This document shows positions 1 through 8,406 of a stretch of 15,479 bases of DNA, one piece after another. Numbering within the stretch: position 1 is the stretch's first letter; each line of letters opens with the position of its first letter. The notes under the pieces were generated by a model that searched no databases, was not told the DNA's origin, and saw only the letters and a program-made list of their open reading frames with translations. Origin of the DNA: Candidatus Thalassarchaeaceae archaeon (GTDB taxonomy: Archaea; Thermoplasmatota; Poseidoniia; Poseidoniales; Thalassarchaeaceae); assembly GCA_030747885.1 (NCBI GenBank), contig JASLJW010000032.1, positions 1-15,479 of the forward strand. The letters are read 5' to 3'. The position numbers were made by a program, and so were the translations under genes.

Positions 1-909
1 AGACAATTTGTCCCTAACTTCACTAGCAGTCATGTCCTTCATTCTGAGGTTCTTATTGTTTAGAGACAAAGTCAAAAATCGCTGAGCAACGTTAACCTCA
101 ATCCCTGCAATGTCTCCAGTCAATGTAGTTTCAAGAGAAGCTGCCAATTTTTGCACCTTCTTCTCTACAGTGCTGAACGGCTTACCCTTCTCATCCGTAA
201 GATCAAGATAGATATTCATCGTAGGAGTTTCCGGAGTCTTTCGAGCATCTACAATCTCAATGATTCTTGGCAAACCTTGAGTCACGTTTACTGTTGCTAC
301 ACCCGCATAATGGAAAGTTCTCATCGTCATCTGAGTACCGGGTTCACCAATGGACTGAGCAGTAATTATTCCTACTGCCTCAAATGGATCAACCTTAGTT
401 TTTGAAAGGGCAGAAGACATGGAATCAATCACTCCACCTGCTTGTTTTGCTGTAAGTTTGGAGATATTTCTTGCATGGAGGCCGATGACTAAATCATGAA
501 TCATTCGTGGTGTAAGCCAAACTTCTCGCTTGATTGCCGCCTGTCTAATCTGTTCAAATAGAGGGTCTTCTTTAGTCTCAAAGAAATCTCTATCGATTTG
601 AACCATCTTACTTTCTTCGTCATAGTGCTGAAGACTTCGAACAGTCTCACTTCGACGACGAGTTGCACGCTTTCTCTTTACAGTAAATGTCTGTGCAGCA
701 GGGGTTGACTTGTTTCCTTTTCCTGCAGATTGAATTACATTATGGATTTGTTCGCCAGACTTGGAATCTGTCCCACATATTTTCGCAATCTCAACAGGAG
801 ATAACAGAACGACATCATCCCATTTACGATCATCTGCTAGTTCGTGAGCATAGCTCTCCTGAACACCCAAATCCTGAAGCTTCTTCTTAGTTGCACTCTT
901 GACGGTCAT
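1..909 (-). CDS. rpoA2: DNA-directed RNA polymerase subunit A'' (partial, 3' end outside window)
   Basis: C-terminal part of the split archaeal largest subunit, supplying the trigger loop and part of the cleft of the transcribing enzyme. The frame is open from the ATG at 909 to the window edge (303 codons, no stop), so the C-terminus is missing. Residues 180-204 hold the trigger-loop region (AQSIGEPGTQMT, then TFHYAGV with the catalytic-loop His), followed by NVTQGLPRIIEIVDARKTP, all standard for A''. In typical A'' this motif lies near residue 55-60; here about 120 extra residues precede it. The first 46 residues match the start of RpoH (MxVKSxTKKKLxxLGV). Residues about 68-92 form a basic linker (VKRKRATRRR). 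The start lies 2 nt after the rpoA1 stop, with a G-rich run (919-924) upstream as a possible ribosome-binding site. Identity of the core is certain; the role of the extension is unknown. Confidence 0.96.
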   Translation of the reverse strand, partial: MTVKSATKKKLQDLGVQESYAHELADDRKWDDVVLLSPVEIAKICGTDSKSGEQIHNVIQSAGKGNKSTPAAQTFTVKRKRATRRRSETVRSLQHYDEESKMVQIDRDFFETKEDPLFEQIRQAAIKREVWLTPRMIHDLVIGLHARNISKLTAKQAGGVIDSMSSALSKTKVDPFEAVGIITAQSIGEPGTQMTMRTFHYAGVATVNVTQGLPRIIEIVDARKTPETPTMNIYLDLTDEKGKPFSTVEKKVQKLAASLETTLTGDIAGIEVNVAQRFLTLSLNNKNLRMKDMTASEVRDKLS

Positions 910-911
910 AT

Positions 912-3900
912 TCACTTACCCCCCAATGCATCATCCAAAACGGATTCGATATTGACTGGATCTCCTTTCTTAGAACGAGCAGGATCCACTCGATCTTCTC
1001 CATAATGGAATTGAATGATTCGATTTGCAGTGTTTCTAACGGAAGATGCATCGTCATTCCAGACCTTCAAATCGTCCATTGCATTAATCAAACGACGTTG
1101 CATATATCCCGACTTAGCAGTTCGAACTGCAGTATCTACTAGAGACTCTCGACCTGAAACTGATAGCATAAAGAATTCAGTTGGTTCCAAACCTCTCTTG
1201 AATGATGATGAGACGAATCCTTTCTCTTTCGCACCACGTTTAGAACGACCGAAATGAGGTAGAACACGATCTTGGTAACCACGTTCAAGACGCTTGCCTC
1301 TAACCTTAGGTTGGCCAATTGAACCAGCCATCATAGCAAGGTTATCCATGTTTCCACGAGCACCAGAAGTAGCCATTAGAACTGCAGCGTTATCATCACC
1401 AAGGTATTCTTTTGCAACACTTGAAGTTGAACTCTTACACTGATCTAGAATCCCCAAGATATTCTGCTCAAGAGTTTCCAACGGTGTTCGACCAGGTGCC
1501 TTTTCATACTTTGAACCATCCTTTCCGAATTTGACCAATTCTTCATCAACTTGATCAGAAGCAGTCTGATTGATTTCGCGAATCTCTTGTCTAGCCTCTG
1601 GAGGAAGATCTTGGTCATCGATTCCAGTAGTGAATCCCATGGAGGTACAAATTGCAATTGTCAAGCGAGTCATGTCGTCAAGGAACTTTGCCCCTGTCTT
1701 GGTACCATGAGTTTGGACGACTGCATCTAGTAATCTTCCATCTTCTGCTCCAATTGCTCGTTTATCCAAGGTTCCAGAAACTGTTCCTGCTTCAACGTTA
1801 ACAGTATCGTTACTGCGACTAGTGTACTGAAGACGGAACCCTTCCGGGACAATTAAACTCATCAAATCTGTTCCAAGATATCCAGTAATCCCATCCTTCT
1901 CTTGAAGCTTGGGCATTTCCCCAGTGAAGTCAATCTGGCCAAGTACTTCTAGAGCTAATGCCGCCGGAATTATTCTCTCACCATGAGTAAGAAGATATGC
2001 GCCAGAAATATGATCGTGGATGCCACCAATTACTGCGCCACCATATCTTGGCGTGATGATATGCTCCTGTACGCGCATTAGGATCTTAGCCTCTGCACGA
2101 GCTTCCTCAGATTGAATAACATGCAGATTCATCTCATCGCCATCGAAATCAGCGTTGTAAGGGGTACAAACAGCCAGATTGAATCTAAACGTTTTACCAT
2201 CCATAACGCGGACCTCATGAGCCATCATCGACATTCTATGTAGAGATGGTTGACGATTGAAGATTGCAATGTCGCCATCAATCAAGTGACGTTCGACGGT
2301 CATCCCAGGCTTAGGGTTCCCAAAGATATCGTATGTTGAAAGACGATCTTCTACCTCATTCCTGTAAGATTCACCATTCTCTACTTCGACTGTTGGGCTT
2401 CCACAGTGAGGGCAGTAAACCTGTAATTCATCAGGGAATTCTTCGCCAGGATTATTCCTCTCAAAGACCCATCTTTGGTTGACGATTGCTCGAGGGTCCC
2501 CATGTTCCAATGGACGTCCATGTTCATCTTCGCCTCTGAGATTCTGCAATGTCGCTTCTAAATCGACCTGATGCTCTTCGAGAACAGTTCCATCTTGAGT
2601 TTGACTCTTCAGTTTCTTCAAGACAACTCCGGGTAGGAAGTTTGGTGCAGGAATCACCTCGTTTAGATCAGGACGTGCGCCAACATATGGCTCATCATCG
2701 CTAGATCCTGAGACGCAAGCAGTATTCAGGCAACGGAAACCAGCCCAAATCCACTTTGTTCTATCTGTAATACGTACTCTGAAATTATCTCCACGTACAA
2801 TGTAATTTACTCCAGGGTGAACATCTGGGCCACGAAGAATCATTTGCCTCATCTGTTCCATATTTCTTGAAGTTACACGAATTGGGACTGTGAGTTCTTT
2901 CGCTGTAGCGAGAGGAACTCCTACTTCGTTGATACTCAGCTTTGGATCAGGACTGATAACAGTCCTAGCACAGAAGTTTACACGCTTACCCGAGAGATTG
3001 CTTCTGAAACGACCTTCCTTGCCCTTCAGACGCTGTGTGAGTGTCTTCAGAGTTCGACCCGAACGATGCCTTGCTGGAGGAATTCCACTAGTTTGGTTAT
3101 CGAAATAGGTCGTAATATGGTACTGTAGAAGTTCCCACAAATCTTCAACAATTAGTTGGGGTGCTCCAGAATCTCTGTTCTCACGCAATCGTTGATTGAT
3201 TCGAAGTACATCCACCAACTTGTGAGTCAAATCATCTTCAGAACGATCTCCACTATCAAGAGTGATTGATGGACGAACTGTGATAGGGGGAACAGGCAGT
3301 ACCTTCATGATGGTCCATTCTGGGCGACTTGAACCTGATTCTACACCTAGGAAAATCAAATGTTCATCTGGAATTCTCTCTAACCATTCGCGAATGTCTC
3401 TAGGATTCAATTTATGTTCTCCCTTGTCGAACTTTTCCTTGAATGTAGATGGCTTGTCTAGTTGGATTACACCCTGCTCTTCATCACAATGCATACAAAT
3501 ACGTCTCTTAGCACTCTTGCATTCCTTCTCGATATCTTTGATCATCTTGGAATATTCTGGAGAACCCACTCCATGTTTCTGCTTAATGTCGTTGATTGTG
3601 TCCCTGTAGTAATCCTGTTCGGACTTTTCAGGATCTTGAGGATGTGTACCTGGTTGGCTATTCATGAGAATCTTACTGCAGGTATTACAAGTTGAACTAA
3701 GACATGATTTAATCAAAGGAACAAACCCAATGTGAACTACTGGTAATTCAAGTTGAATATGTCCGAAATGGCTAGGACATTCTTCATGTTTATTCCCACA
3801 GGTATTGCATCGCATTCCAGGATCGATGACTCCCATCTTGGTATCCATCAATCCTTGACGGAAAGCATGACCATCGTCCTTGTATGTATCAGCAGTTTTC

Positions 3901-4001
3901 ACCTCTACAGAGGACATCTTTCGAATTTCATTCGGGTCCATCAAAGTAAATTTGATCAAACCGATCCGCTTAGGGATCTTGGCTACATCACGGGCTCTCA
4001 T
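912..4001 (-). CDS. rpoA1: DNA-directed RNA polymerase subunit A'
   Basis: Largest-subunit N-terminal part, holding the catalytic Mg site (1029 aa; most archaeal A' are roughly 880-970). Visible in order: clamp zinc site C65-x2-C68-x6-C75-x2-H78; second zinc site C105-x2-C108 with C169-x2-C172; GKRVNFCARTVISPDP; NRQPSLHRMS; the catalytic NADFDGD at 616-622 with D618, D620 and D622 intact; and the bridge-helix region ending DTAVRTAKSGYMQRRL. Two oddities. About 140 residues are inserted between GVNY (397-400) and ERHLIDGD (from 570), with cysteine pairs C424/C429 and C530/C533. The start of the bridge helix reads EFFMLSVSGRES (942-953) instead of the usual EFFFHAMGGREG. The ATG overlaps the rpoB stop (ATGA), and a strong GGAGG lies 7 nt upstream, fixing the start. 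It is cotranslated with rpoB and rpoA2. Confidence 0.98.
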   Translation of the reverse strand: MRARDVAKIPKRIGLIKFTLMDPNEIRKMSSVEVKTADTYKDDGHAFRQGLMDTKMGVIDPGMRCNTCGNKHEECPSHFGHIQLELPVVHIGFVPLIKSCLSSTCNTCSKILMNSQPGTHPQDPEKSEQDYYRDTINDIKQKHGVGSPEYSKMIKDIEKECKSAKRRICMHCDEEQGVIQLDKPSTFKEKFDKGEHKLNPRDIREWLERIPDEHLIFLGVESGSSRPEWTIMKVLPVPPITVRPSITLDSGDRSEDDLTHKLVDVLRINQRLRENRDSGAPQLIVEDLWELLQYHITTYFDNQTSGIPPARHRSGRTLKTLTQRLKGKEGRFRSNLSGKRVNFCARTVISPDPKLSINEVGVPLATAKELTVPIRVTSRNMEQMRQMILRGPDVHPGVNYIVRGDNFRVRITDRTKWIWAGFRCLNTACVSGSSDDEPYVGARPDLNEVIPAPNFLPGVVLKKLKSQTQDGTVLEEHQVDLEATLQNLRGEDEHGRPLEHGDPRAIVNQRWVFERNNPGEEFPDELQVYCPHCGSPTVEVENGESYRNEVEDRLSTYDIFGNPKPGMTVERHLIDGDIAIFNRQPSLHRMSMMAHEVRVMDGKTFRFNLAVCTPYNADFDGDEMNLHVIQSEEARAEAKILMRVQEHIITPRYGGAVIGGIHDHISGAYLLTHGERIIPAALALEVLGQIDFTGEMPKLQEKDGITGYLGTDLMSLIVPEGFRLQYTSRSNDTVNVEAGTVSGTLDKRAIGAEDGRLLDAVVQTHGTKTGAKFLDDMTRLTIAICTSMGFTTGIDDQDLPPEARQEIREINQTASDQVDEELVKFGKDGSKYEKAPGRTPLETLEQNILGILDQCKSSTSSVAKEYLGDDNAAVLMATSGARGNMDNLAMMAGSIGQPKVRGKRLERGYQDRVLPHFGRSKRGAKEKGFVSSSFKRGLEPTEFFMLSVSGRESLVDTAVRTAKSGYMQRRLINAMDDLKVWNDDASSVRNTANRIIQFHYGEDRVDPARSKKGDPVNIESVLDDALGGK

Positions 4002-7000
4002 CTGCGGTCCTCCAGGTCAATTCTCATAGCAACTCCAAGAGATTTCATCTCGTCAAGAAGTAGTTTGAATGCATATGATGTTTGGATTGTATGGACATCA
4101 GCTCGATCGCCACAAACAGGGCAAACAGTTGCCTTACGATTCCAATCGTAATAGGCAGCATGCCCACACCCCGTATTATTGCAAACCATCATTTCCCAGC
4201 CATCACTTTCGTCAAGTAGACGATCTTTGATGACCATTGAAGCGCCGTGCGCAATCAAACAATCACGTTCCATCTCACCAAACCTAAGTCCACCCTGTCG
4301 GGCCCTTCCTTCAGTAGGTTGACGAGTCAAAATCTGTACTCGTCCACGACTTCTAGCATGCAACTTTCCACTTACCATGTGGTGGAGTTTCTGATAGTAA
4401 ATTACACCAGCGAAAATCTCAACAGGGTATTGCTCACCAGTCTCTCCATTAATCATAATTTCGCGGCCAGTATGAGCAAGGCCATTTCTAACAAGGGCTT
4501 CTCTAAGTGAATCTTCCTTCTCACCATTGAAAGCCGTACCATCAATCTGTCTTCCTTCCATTGACCCGACCTTTCCACCTATCATCTCGAGAACGTGAGC
4601 TACAGTCATCCGCGATGGAATTGCGTGAGGATTCATCAACAAATCTGGGATCACACCAGAACTTGTAAACGGCATATCTTGAGGTTCGATTAATCGGCCA
4701 ATGACTCCTTTCTGACCGTGTCGTGAAGCGAATTTATCGCCGAGTTCAGGGATTCTATTAGTTCGAAGTGTTAGTCGAACCATCAACCCTGAATCAAGAC
4801 TCTCAGTAACATACACATTGTCTACGTGTCCTTTCTCACCGTGGCGAACAGTCATAGAAGACTCGCGCCTTTCAGGTGCTGCAAAGAATGCCCCACCAGC
4901 ATTCTCCTCGAGGAATCGAGGAGGGCTAGTCTTCCCAACAAGTACTTCTCCACTATCTAGATATTTTTCAGGGATAGGTAATCCGTCCACCTCAAGATGT
5001 TCATACGATTCTATGGGCTTCAATCCCTTGACCTCATGATTCGGATCATTTCCTGGAACCTGTATAGTCTCCTCAAGTCCACCAGGGAATCGGCGATTCT
5101 CGGCATTGTATGTACGTACGAATGTAGAACGTCCGAGGGCACGTTGCACACTTGCCTTGTTCATAATCACGGCATCCTGCATATTGTAGCCATGATGTGA
5201 TAGAACTGCAACTACGAAATTTTGACCGCCAGGCCTTCTAAGGAAATTCGTCTGATGCATTGCCCTAGTTCTAGTCATGGATTGCTGAGGATAATGCATG
5301 ATGTGGAGACGAGTATCTGGACGGAGACGATAATTCGCACTAGGTAGACCAAGAGCTTGTTTGACCATCGCAGTACCACCTGTAACTCGAGGTGTCGAAT
5401 TGTGTTCCGGATAAGGAACTAAACTAGCACAGACTCCTAGAATCAATTGAGGATCGATCTCAACGTGCGTGAAACAAAGTACTTCACCAGACTTCTTTTG
5501 CTTCTTCTTAAGACTATCAAAATCTGGTTGATAGTAATTAAGAGGGATTTCAAACTCTTCATGGTCCGTCTTACCATTTGGCATGATGATTTCTGCACGT
5601 AGCTTAGCATGTGTTTGCCCAGGCTCGCCCATGTTAACCCATTCAACTGTTGCCGGGTTAAGTGGACGGTTATGCTTGGGGCTCCTTGCTGGAAGATCAT
5701 ATGGTCGAGGAGCGATTAGAAGATCCTCTTCCTCTTCAGCATCCACCCATTCCACAACACCTTCCCAAACAAGTTCCCTAAAACTCATTTCACGGGATCG
5801 GAGGCGTTCCAAATGTTCCTTTTGAAGGGAAAGATCGCCTCCGTCAAGAACAAGTAGAGGACGAAGAATTCTTCCTTTATCGGTGTTAATGAAAACGTCT
5901 TTGTTGACTGAATCGTGTCTAATAGAAACTTCAGGCTTGATTTTACCAGATCTCCTTCGAGCCTTCAAACGAGCTACTAATCTGTGAGCGTCCTTGTGAA
6001 GACCGAAAATATCACCATTAACGTGAATTCGAGAGCCTTCTGCCCATCCATCAGGATCAGAATCAACTCCTGCCTCTGAAAGCATTCCCTTGATTTCTCC
6101 TTCAGGGACATTTTCACTCACGTCAATCATTTGTGCTGCATTCTTTACAAGGCCACAATTCTGACCTTCTGGAGTCTCATTCGGGCATAATCTACCCCAA
6201 TGAGTGGGGTGAAGATCTCGTGCTTCAAAATGAGGTTGGCTTCGAACGAGGGGGCTCGTCACTCGACGCATATGGGAAAGTGCTGCTAGGTATGTGGTTC
6301 GATCAAGTAATTGGCTAACACCACTTCTGCTACTAACCCAATTTCCTGTAGCTAATGCATGCATAATCTTCGAGGTCAAGACATCTGGACGCAAACATGA
6401 ACTAATCTTGAGATCTCTCTTCCTATTGTGGTGGCGCTCTAGTTGATACTTGAGATCTCTAGCAAGTTGTTGAAGACTTACTCTGAACAAATCTTCCATT
6501 AAATCTCCTGCTAAACGTACACGCTTGTTAGCATAATGGTCCTTATCGTTAGCTTCCCTATCTGTGACAGCCATTTCTAGAACTTGACGAACTACTCGAC
6601 CTAGGAATACTGACTTCTTCCTACGATTATCAGGAGTCTCGCCTAAGTGAGGAAGGAGTTCCTTGTCCAACATGTTTTGAATTCGCTGTTCACGGTATTC
6701 CTTCTGTTGCCCTGCTGCAAACTTCTTCTCTAACCAAGCAAGTGCTTCCTCAGTTGTGTGAACCTCATATTCACTATTGTCCTTAATTTCGTTAATGTTT
6801 GCAACAGTATACTTCATTGTCTCGACAGGCCCAGCAATTGCCTGGAAAATCTCTGCATCATTATCTACTCCAAGTGCGCGCATTAAGAGAACAACAGGAA
6901 CAGCAGTACTTCCAGCAGAAGGAATCTTTGCCATTAGCATTCCATCTCGACGCTTCTCAACATTCAATGGCTTTCTAGCTCCATCGCGCTGCGAGAAAAT

Positions 7001-7684
7001 TTTAGCGACTTCTGTCTCATACGTGTATTTCTTATTTTTCTCAACAGTTACTCTGTTTGGAGCGAGATCCTCCATTGAAATAAGTACTCTTTCAGTTCCA
7101 TTAATGATGAAATAACCACCTGGATCTAAGGGGTCTTCACCATATTTCTCTAGAAGACGGTGATACCTGTTTCGATCCTCGTCAGATGTTTCTAGATTGA
7201 GTTTTCCAGCTTGCCCATCTGCTGTTGCAATGTTCTTAGGATGGAGATTACAAATTTGAGAACGAACCATAATTGGAAGGTTTCCAATATGTACTTCTAA
7301 TTCTTCGTCAGGTACTGGCTTATCATCACGATAAATTGTAAAATCTAATTTAAGTGGACTCATGTATGTCAATTTACGCAAACGGCACTGCACTGGTGTT
7401 GATTCGTGAATAGAACCGTTCGCTTCTCTGATTACGGGTTTTCCAAGTTTGATGTTCTTTATTCTAACTTTGATGTCTTTGTCAAGAACGTCAAGTGCAA
7501 TGATTCCACCTAGGCCATCGCCCATTATCTCATCCGTACCCACCCGAATATTGCGAACAATATTCTCCATTCGGTTCATTCGAACCTCAGATGAATCACT
7601 AGATGGTACACAGTCATCATACGATGCCAATTGATGGTTCACCAAACTTCTTTGATTGAAATATGCCTCGATAATTTCCTTCAT
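3998..7684 (-). CDS. rpoB: DNA-directed RNA polymerase subunit B (unsplit)
   Basis: Second-largest catalytic subunit, 1228 aa in one uninterrupted reading frame, equivalent to Rpb2/bacterial beta. Signatures include HPTHWGRLCPNETPEG in the fork region, GYNMQDAVIMNKAS (active-centre loop), GDKFASRHGQKG (982-993, with both conserved lysines), RQPTEGRARQGGLRFGEMER near the C-terminus, and a C-terminal zinc ribbon C1168-x4-C1173 / C1188-x2-C1191. B is split into B' and B'' in many methanogens and in haloarchaea; it is not split here. Two substitutions at strongly conserved places are visible: Q836 where GYN-x-E-D normally has Glu, and Q508 where ETPEGPN normally has Pro. The ATG at 7684 is set by a GGGAGGTG five bases upstream, just after the rpoH stop. 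The stop overlaps the rpoA1 start by 4 nt. Confidence 0.98.
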   Translation of the reverse strand: MKEIIEAYFNQRSLVNHQLASYDDCVPSSDSSEVRMNRMENIVRNIRVGTDEIMGDGLGGIIALDVLDKDIKVRIKNIKLGKPVIREANGSIHESTPVQCRLRKLTYMSPLKLDFTIYRDDKPVPDEELEVHIGNLPIMVRSQICNLHPKNIATADGQAGKLNLETSDEDRNRYHRLLEKYGEDPLDPGGYFIINGTERVLISMEDLAPNRVTVEKNKKYTYETEVAKIFSQRDGARKPLNVEKRRDGMLMAKIPSAGSTAVPVVLLMRALGVDNDAEIFQAIAGPVETMKYTVANINEIKDNSEYEVHTTEEALAWLEKKFAAGQQKEYREQRIQNMLDKELLPHLGETPDNRRKKSVFLGRVVRQVLEMAVTDREANDKDHYANKRVRLAGDLMEDLFRVSLQQLARDLKYQLERHHNRKRDLKISSCLRPDVLTSKIMHALATGNWVSSRSGVSQLLDRTTYLAALSHMRRVTSPLVRSQPHFEARDLHPTHWGRLCPNETPEGQNCGLVKNAAQMIDVSENVPEGEIKGMLSEAGVDSDPDGWAEGSRIHVNGDIFGLHKDAHRLVARLKARRRSGKIKPEVSIRHDSVNKDVFINTDKGRILRPLLVLDGGDLSLQKEHLERLRSREMSFRELVWEGVVEWVDAEEEEDLLIAPRPYDLPARSPKHNRPLNPATVEWVNMGEPGQTHAKLRAEIIMPNGKTDHEEFEIPLNYYQPDFDSLKKKQKKSGEVLCFTHVEIDPQLILGVCASLVPYPEHNSTPRVTGGTAMVKQALGLPSANYRLRPDTRLHIMHYPQQSMTRTRAMHQTNFLRRPGGQNFVVAVLSHHGYNMQDAVIMNKASVQRALGRSTFVRTYNAENRRFPGGLEETIQVPGNDPNHEVKGLKPIESYEHLEVDGLPIPEKYLDSGEVLVGKTSPPRFLEENAGGAFFAAPERRESSMTVRHGEKGHVDNVYVTESLDSGLMVRLTLRTNRIPELGDKFASRHGQKGVIGRLIEPQDMPFTSSGVIPDLLMNPHAIPSRMTVAHVLEMIGGKVGSMEGRQIDGTAFNGEKEDSLREALVRNGLAHTGREIMINGETGEQYPVEIFAGVIYYQKLHHMVSGKLHARSRGRVQILTRQPTEGRARQGGLRFGEMERDCLIAHGASMVIKDRLLDESDGWEMMVCNNTGCGHAAYYDWNRKATVCPVCGDRADVHTIQTSYAFKLLLDEMKSLGVAMRIDLEDRR
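4009..4013 (-). promoter_or_regulatory. Shine-Dalgarno site of rpoA1 inside the rpoB end
   Basis: GGAGG read on the minus strand, seven bases before the rpoA1 ATG and inside the last codons of rpoB. With the ATGA stop/start overlap it indicates coupled translation of B and A'. Confidence 0.8.
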
Positions 7685-7689
7685 TACAA

Positions 7690-7697
7690 CACCTCCC
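7690..7697 (-). promoter_or_regulatory. Shine-Dalgarno site of rpoB
   Basis: GGGAGGTG on the minus strand directly follows the rpoH stop codon and ends five bases before the rpoB ATG. It is a strong match to the anti-Shine-Dalgarno end of archaeal 16S rRNA and supports the chosen start at 7684. Confidence 0.85.
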
Positions 7698-8282
7698 TCA
7701 GTGGGCCTCCACGATTAGCCTGTAAGCAACTGCAGAACCTGCAGAACGACTGTAGCGAACAACCTTCACGACACGATTTGTTAACCAACCTGCTGGAAGG
7801 CCCTCTACCTTGGATTCTTCCATTTCCTTCAATACCTGAACCGCAGGATCATTGATTAGAATCTTGGGAAGACGTTCCTTTGCTAGTCGAGGATTGCCTT
7901 CTGAATCAATAGTCATTAATCCCCATGGAGAAAGAAGATGTTCTTCTTCATCCTGAGAAACCAATTCATGATGAGGTACTAGTTCATGATTTAGAATATT
8001 GAATCTATCCCCATGTCCTGGTATTTCTTCATCTTCCAACTTCTGGCTAATAGTTCTCTTAACTGAACGAGATTTGCGATTCCTAGTAGGTTGCTCACGA
8101 AGAATTGCCATATATGTTTCAACAACAGTATCATCCCCCTTGAGTCCAATACGAGCTCCTACCTCATCTGCACTGAGCATTTTGAGTTGACTCAAATTTG
8201 TATCATCTGCCATCGCCGAAGCATGTGCTTCGGTTACTCCTAGTTCGATCAACTTCTTCTTCGTGGAACTCTTGACCGCCAT
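7698..8282 (-). CDS. rpoH: DNA-directed RNA polymerase subunit H with long N-terminal extension
   Basis: Small subunit of archaeal RNA polymerase, counterpart of the C-terminal domain of eukaryotic Rpb5, placed at the start of the rpo operon as in most euryarchaea. The RpoH core lies at about residues 93-194 of 194: FNILNHELVPHHELVS, RLPKILINDPAV, then VVKVVRYSRSAGSAVAYRL. RpoH is normally about 75-85 aa, so roughly 90 residues are extra. The extension has a helical module (residues 1-46, MAVKSSTKKKLIELGV and on) closely matching the start of A'', then a basic linker (RNRKSRSVKR). The core also has small expansions at about 122-136 and 151-169. The ATG at 8282 is chosen because a longer frame would run into the tRNA gene, because GGGGTG lies just upstream, and because the A'' start aligns exactly from its Met. 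Confidence 0.95.
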   Translation of the reverse strand: MAVKSSTKKKLIELGVTEAHASAMADDTNLSQLKMLSADEVGARIGLKGDDTVVETYMAILREQPTRNRKSRSVKRTISQKLEDEEIPGHGDRFNILNHELVPHHELVSQDEEEHLLSPWGLMTIDSEGNPRLAKERLPKILINDPAVQVLKEMEESKVEGLPAGWLTNRVVKVVRYSRSAGSAVAYRLIVEAH

Positions 8283-8304
8283 TTTGCACACCCCGTAACC
8301 TAGC

Positions 8305-8310
8305 AAAAAA
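8305..8310 (-). terminator. T6 run between tRNA-Lys and rpoH
   Basis: Six consecutive T on the minus strand, 22 nt past the tRNA 3' end and 22 nt before the rpoH ATG. Oligo-T runs can terminate archaeal RNA polymerase, so this may end part of the tRNA transcripts. A short CCTG/CAGG pairing precedes it, but there is no convincing hairpin. It may only attenuate read-through into rpoH. Confidence 0.35.
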
Positions 8311-8332
8311 CGTGAGCCTGAGACCCAGCAGG

Positions 8333-8406
8333 CGGGCCTGAGGGGATTTGAACCCCCGGCCAACGGATTAAAAGTCCGTCGCTCTACCTGGCTAAGCTAC
8401 AGGCCC
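8333..8406 (-). tRNA. tRNA-Lys (anticodon UUU)
   Basis: A complete 74-nt cloverleaf on the minus strand. Acceptor stem GGGCCTG/CAGGCCC with G discriminator; D stem GCTT/GAGC; anticodon stem ACGGA/TCCGT around loop CTTTTAA, with the anticodon at 8370-8372; 5-nt variable loop; T stem GGGGG/CCCCT (one G-U) around TTCAAAT. CCA is not encoded; CCT follows the discriminator base. There is no intron. It reads AAA/AAG lysine codons. It lies directly upstream of rpoH in the same orientation. Confidence 0.97.

Noticed and set aside
2304..2765. Intein in the rpoA1 insertion.
   Set aside because: No N-terminal Cys/Ser splice block, no endonuclease motifs and no C-terminal His-Asn followed by Cys/Ser/Thr at the boundary. 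At about 140 residues it reads as an ordinary inserted domain.
3262..4151. Plus-strand open frames opposite rpoA1 and the rpoB end.
   Set aside because: They lie fully antisense to strongly conserved RNA polymerase sequence, have no domain signature and no ribosome-binding site; they are shadows.
8283..8363. A longer RpoH reading frame starting at 8363 and adding 27 residues.
   Set aside because: It would begin inside the tRNA-Lys gene. The ATG at 8282 has a G-rich site upstream and aligns residue for residue with the start of A''.
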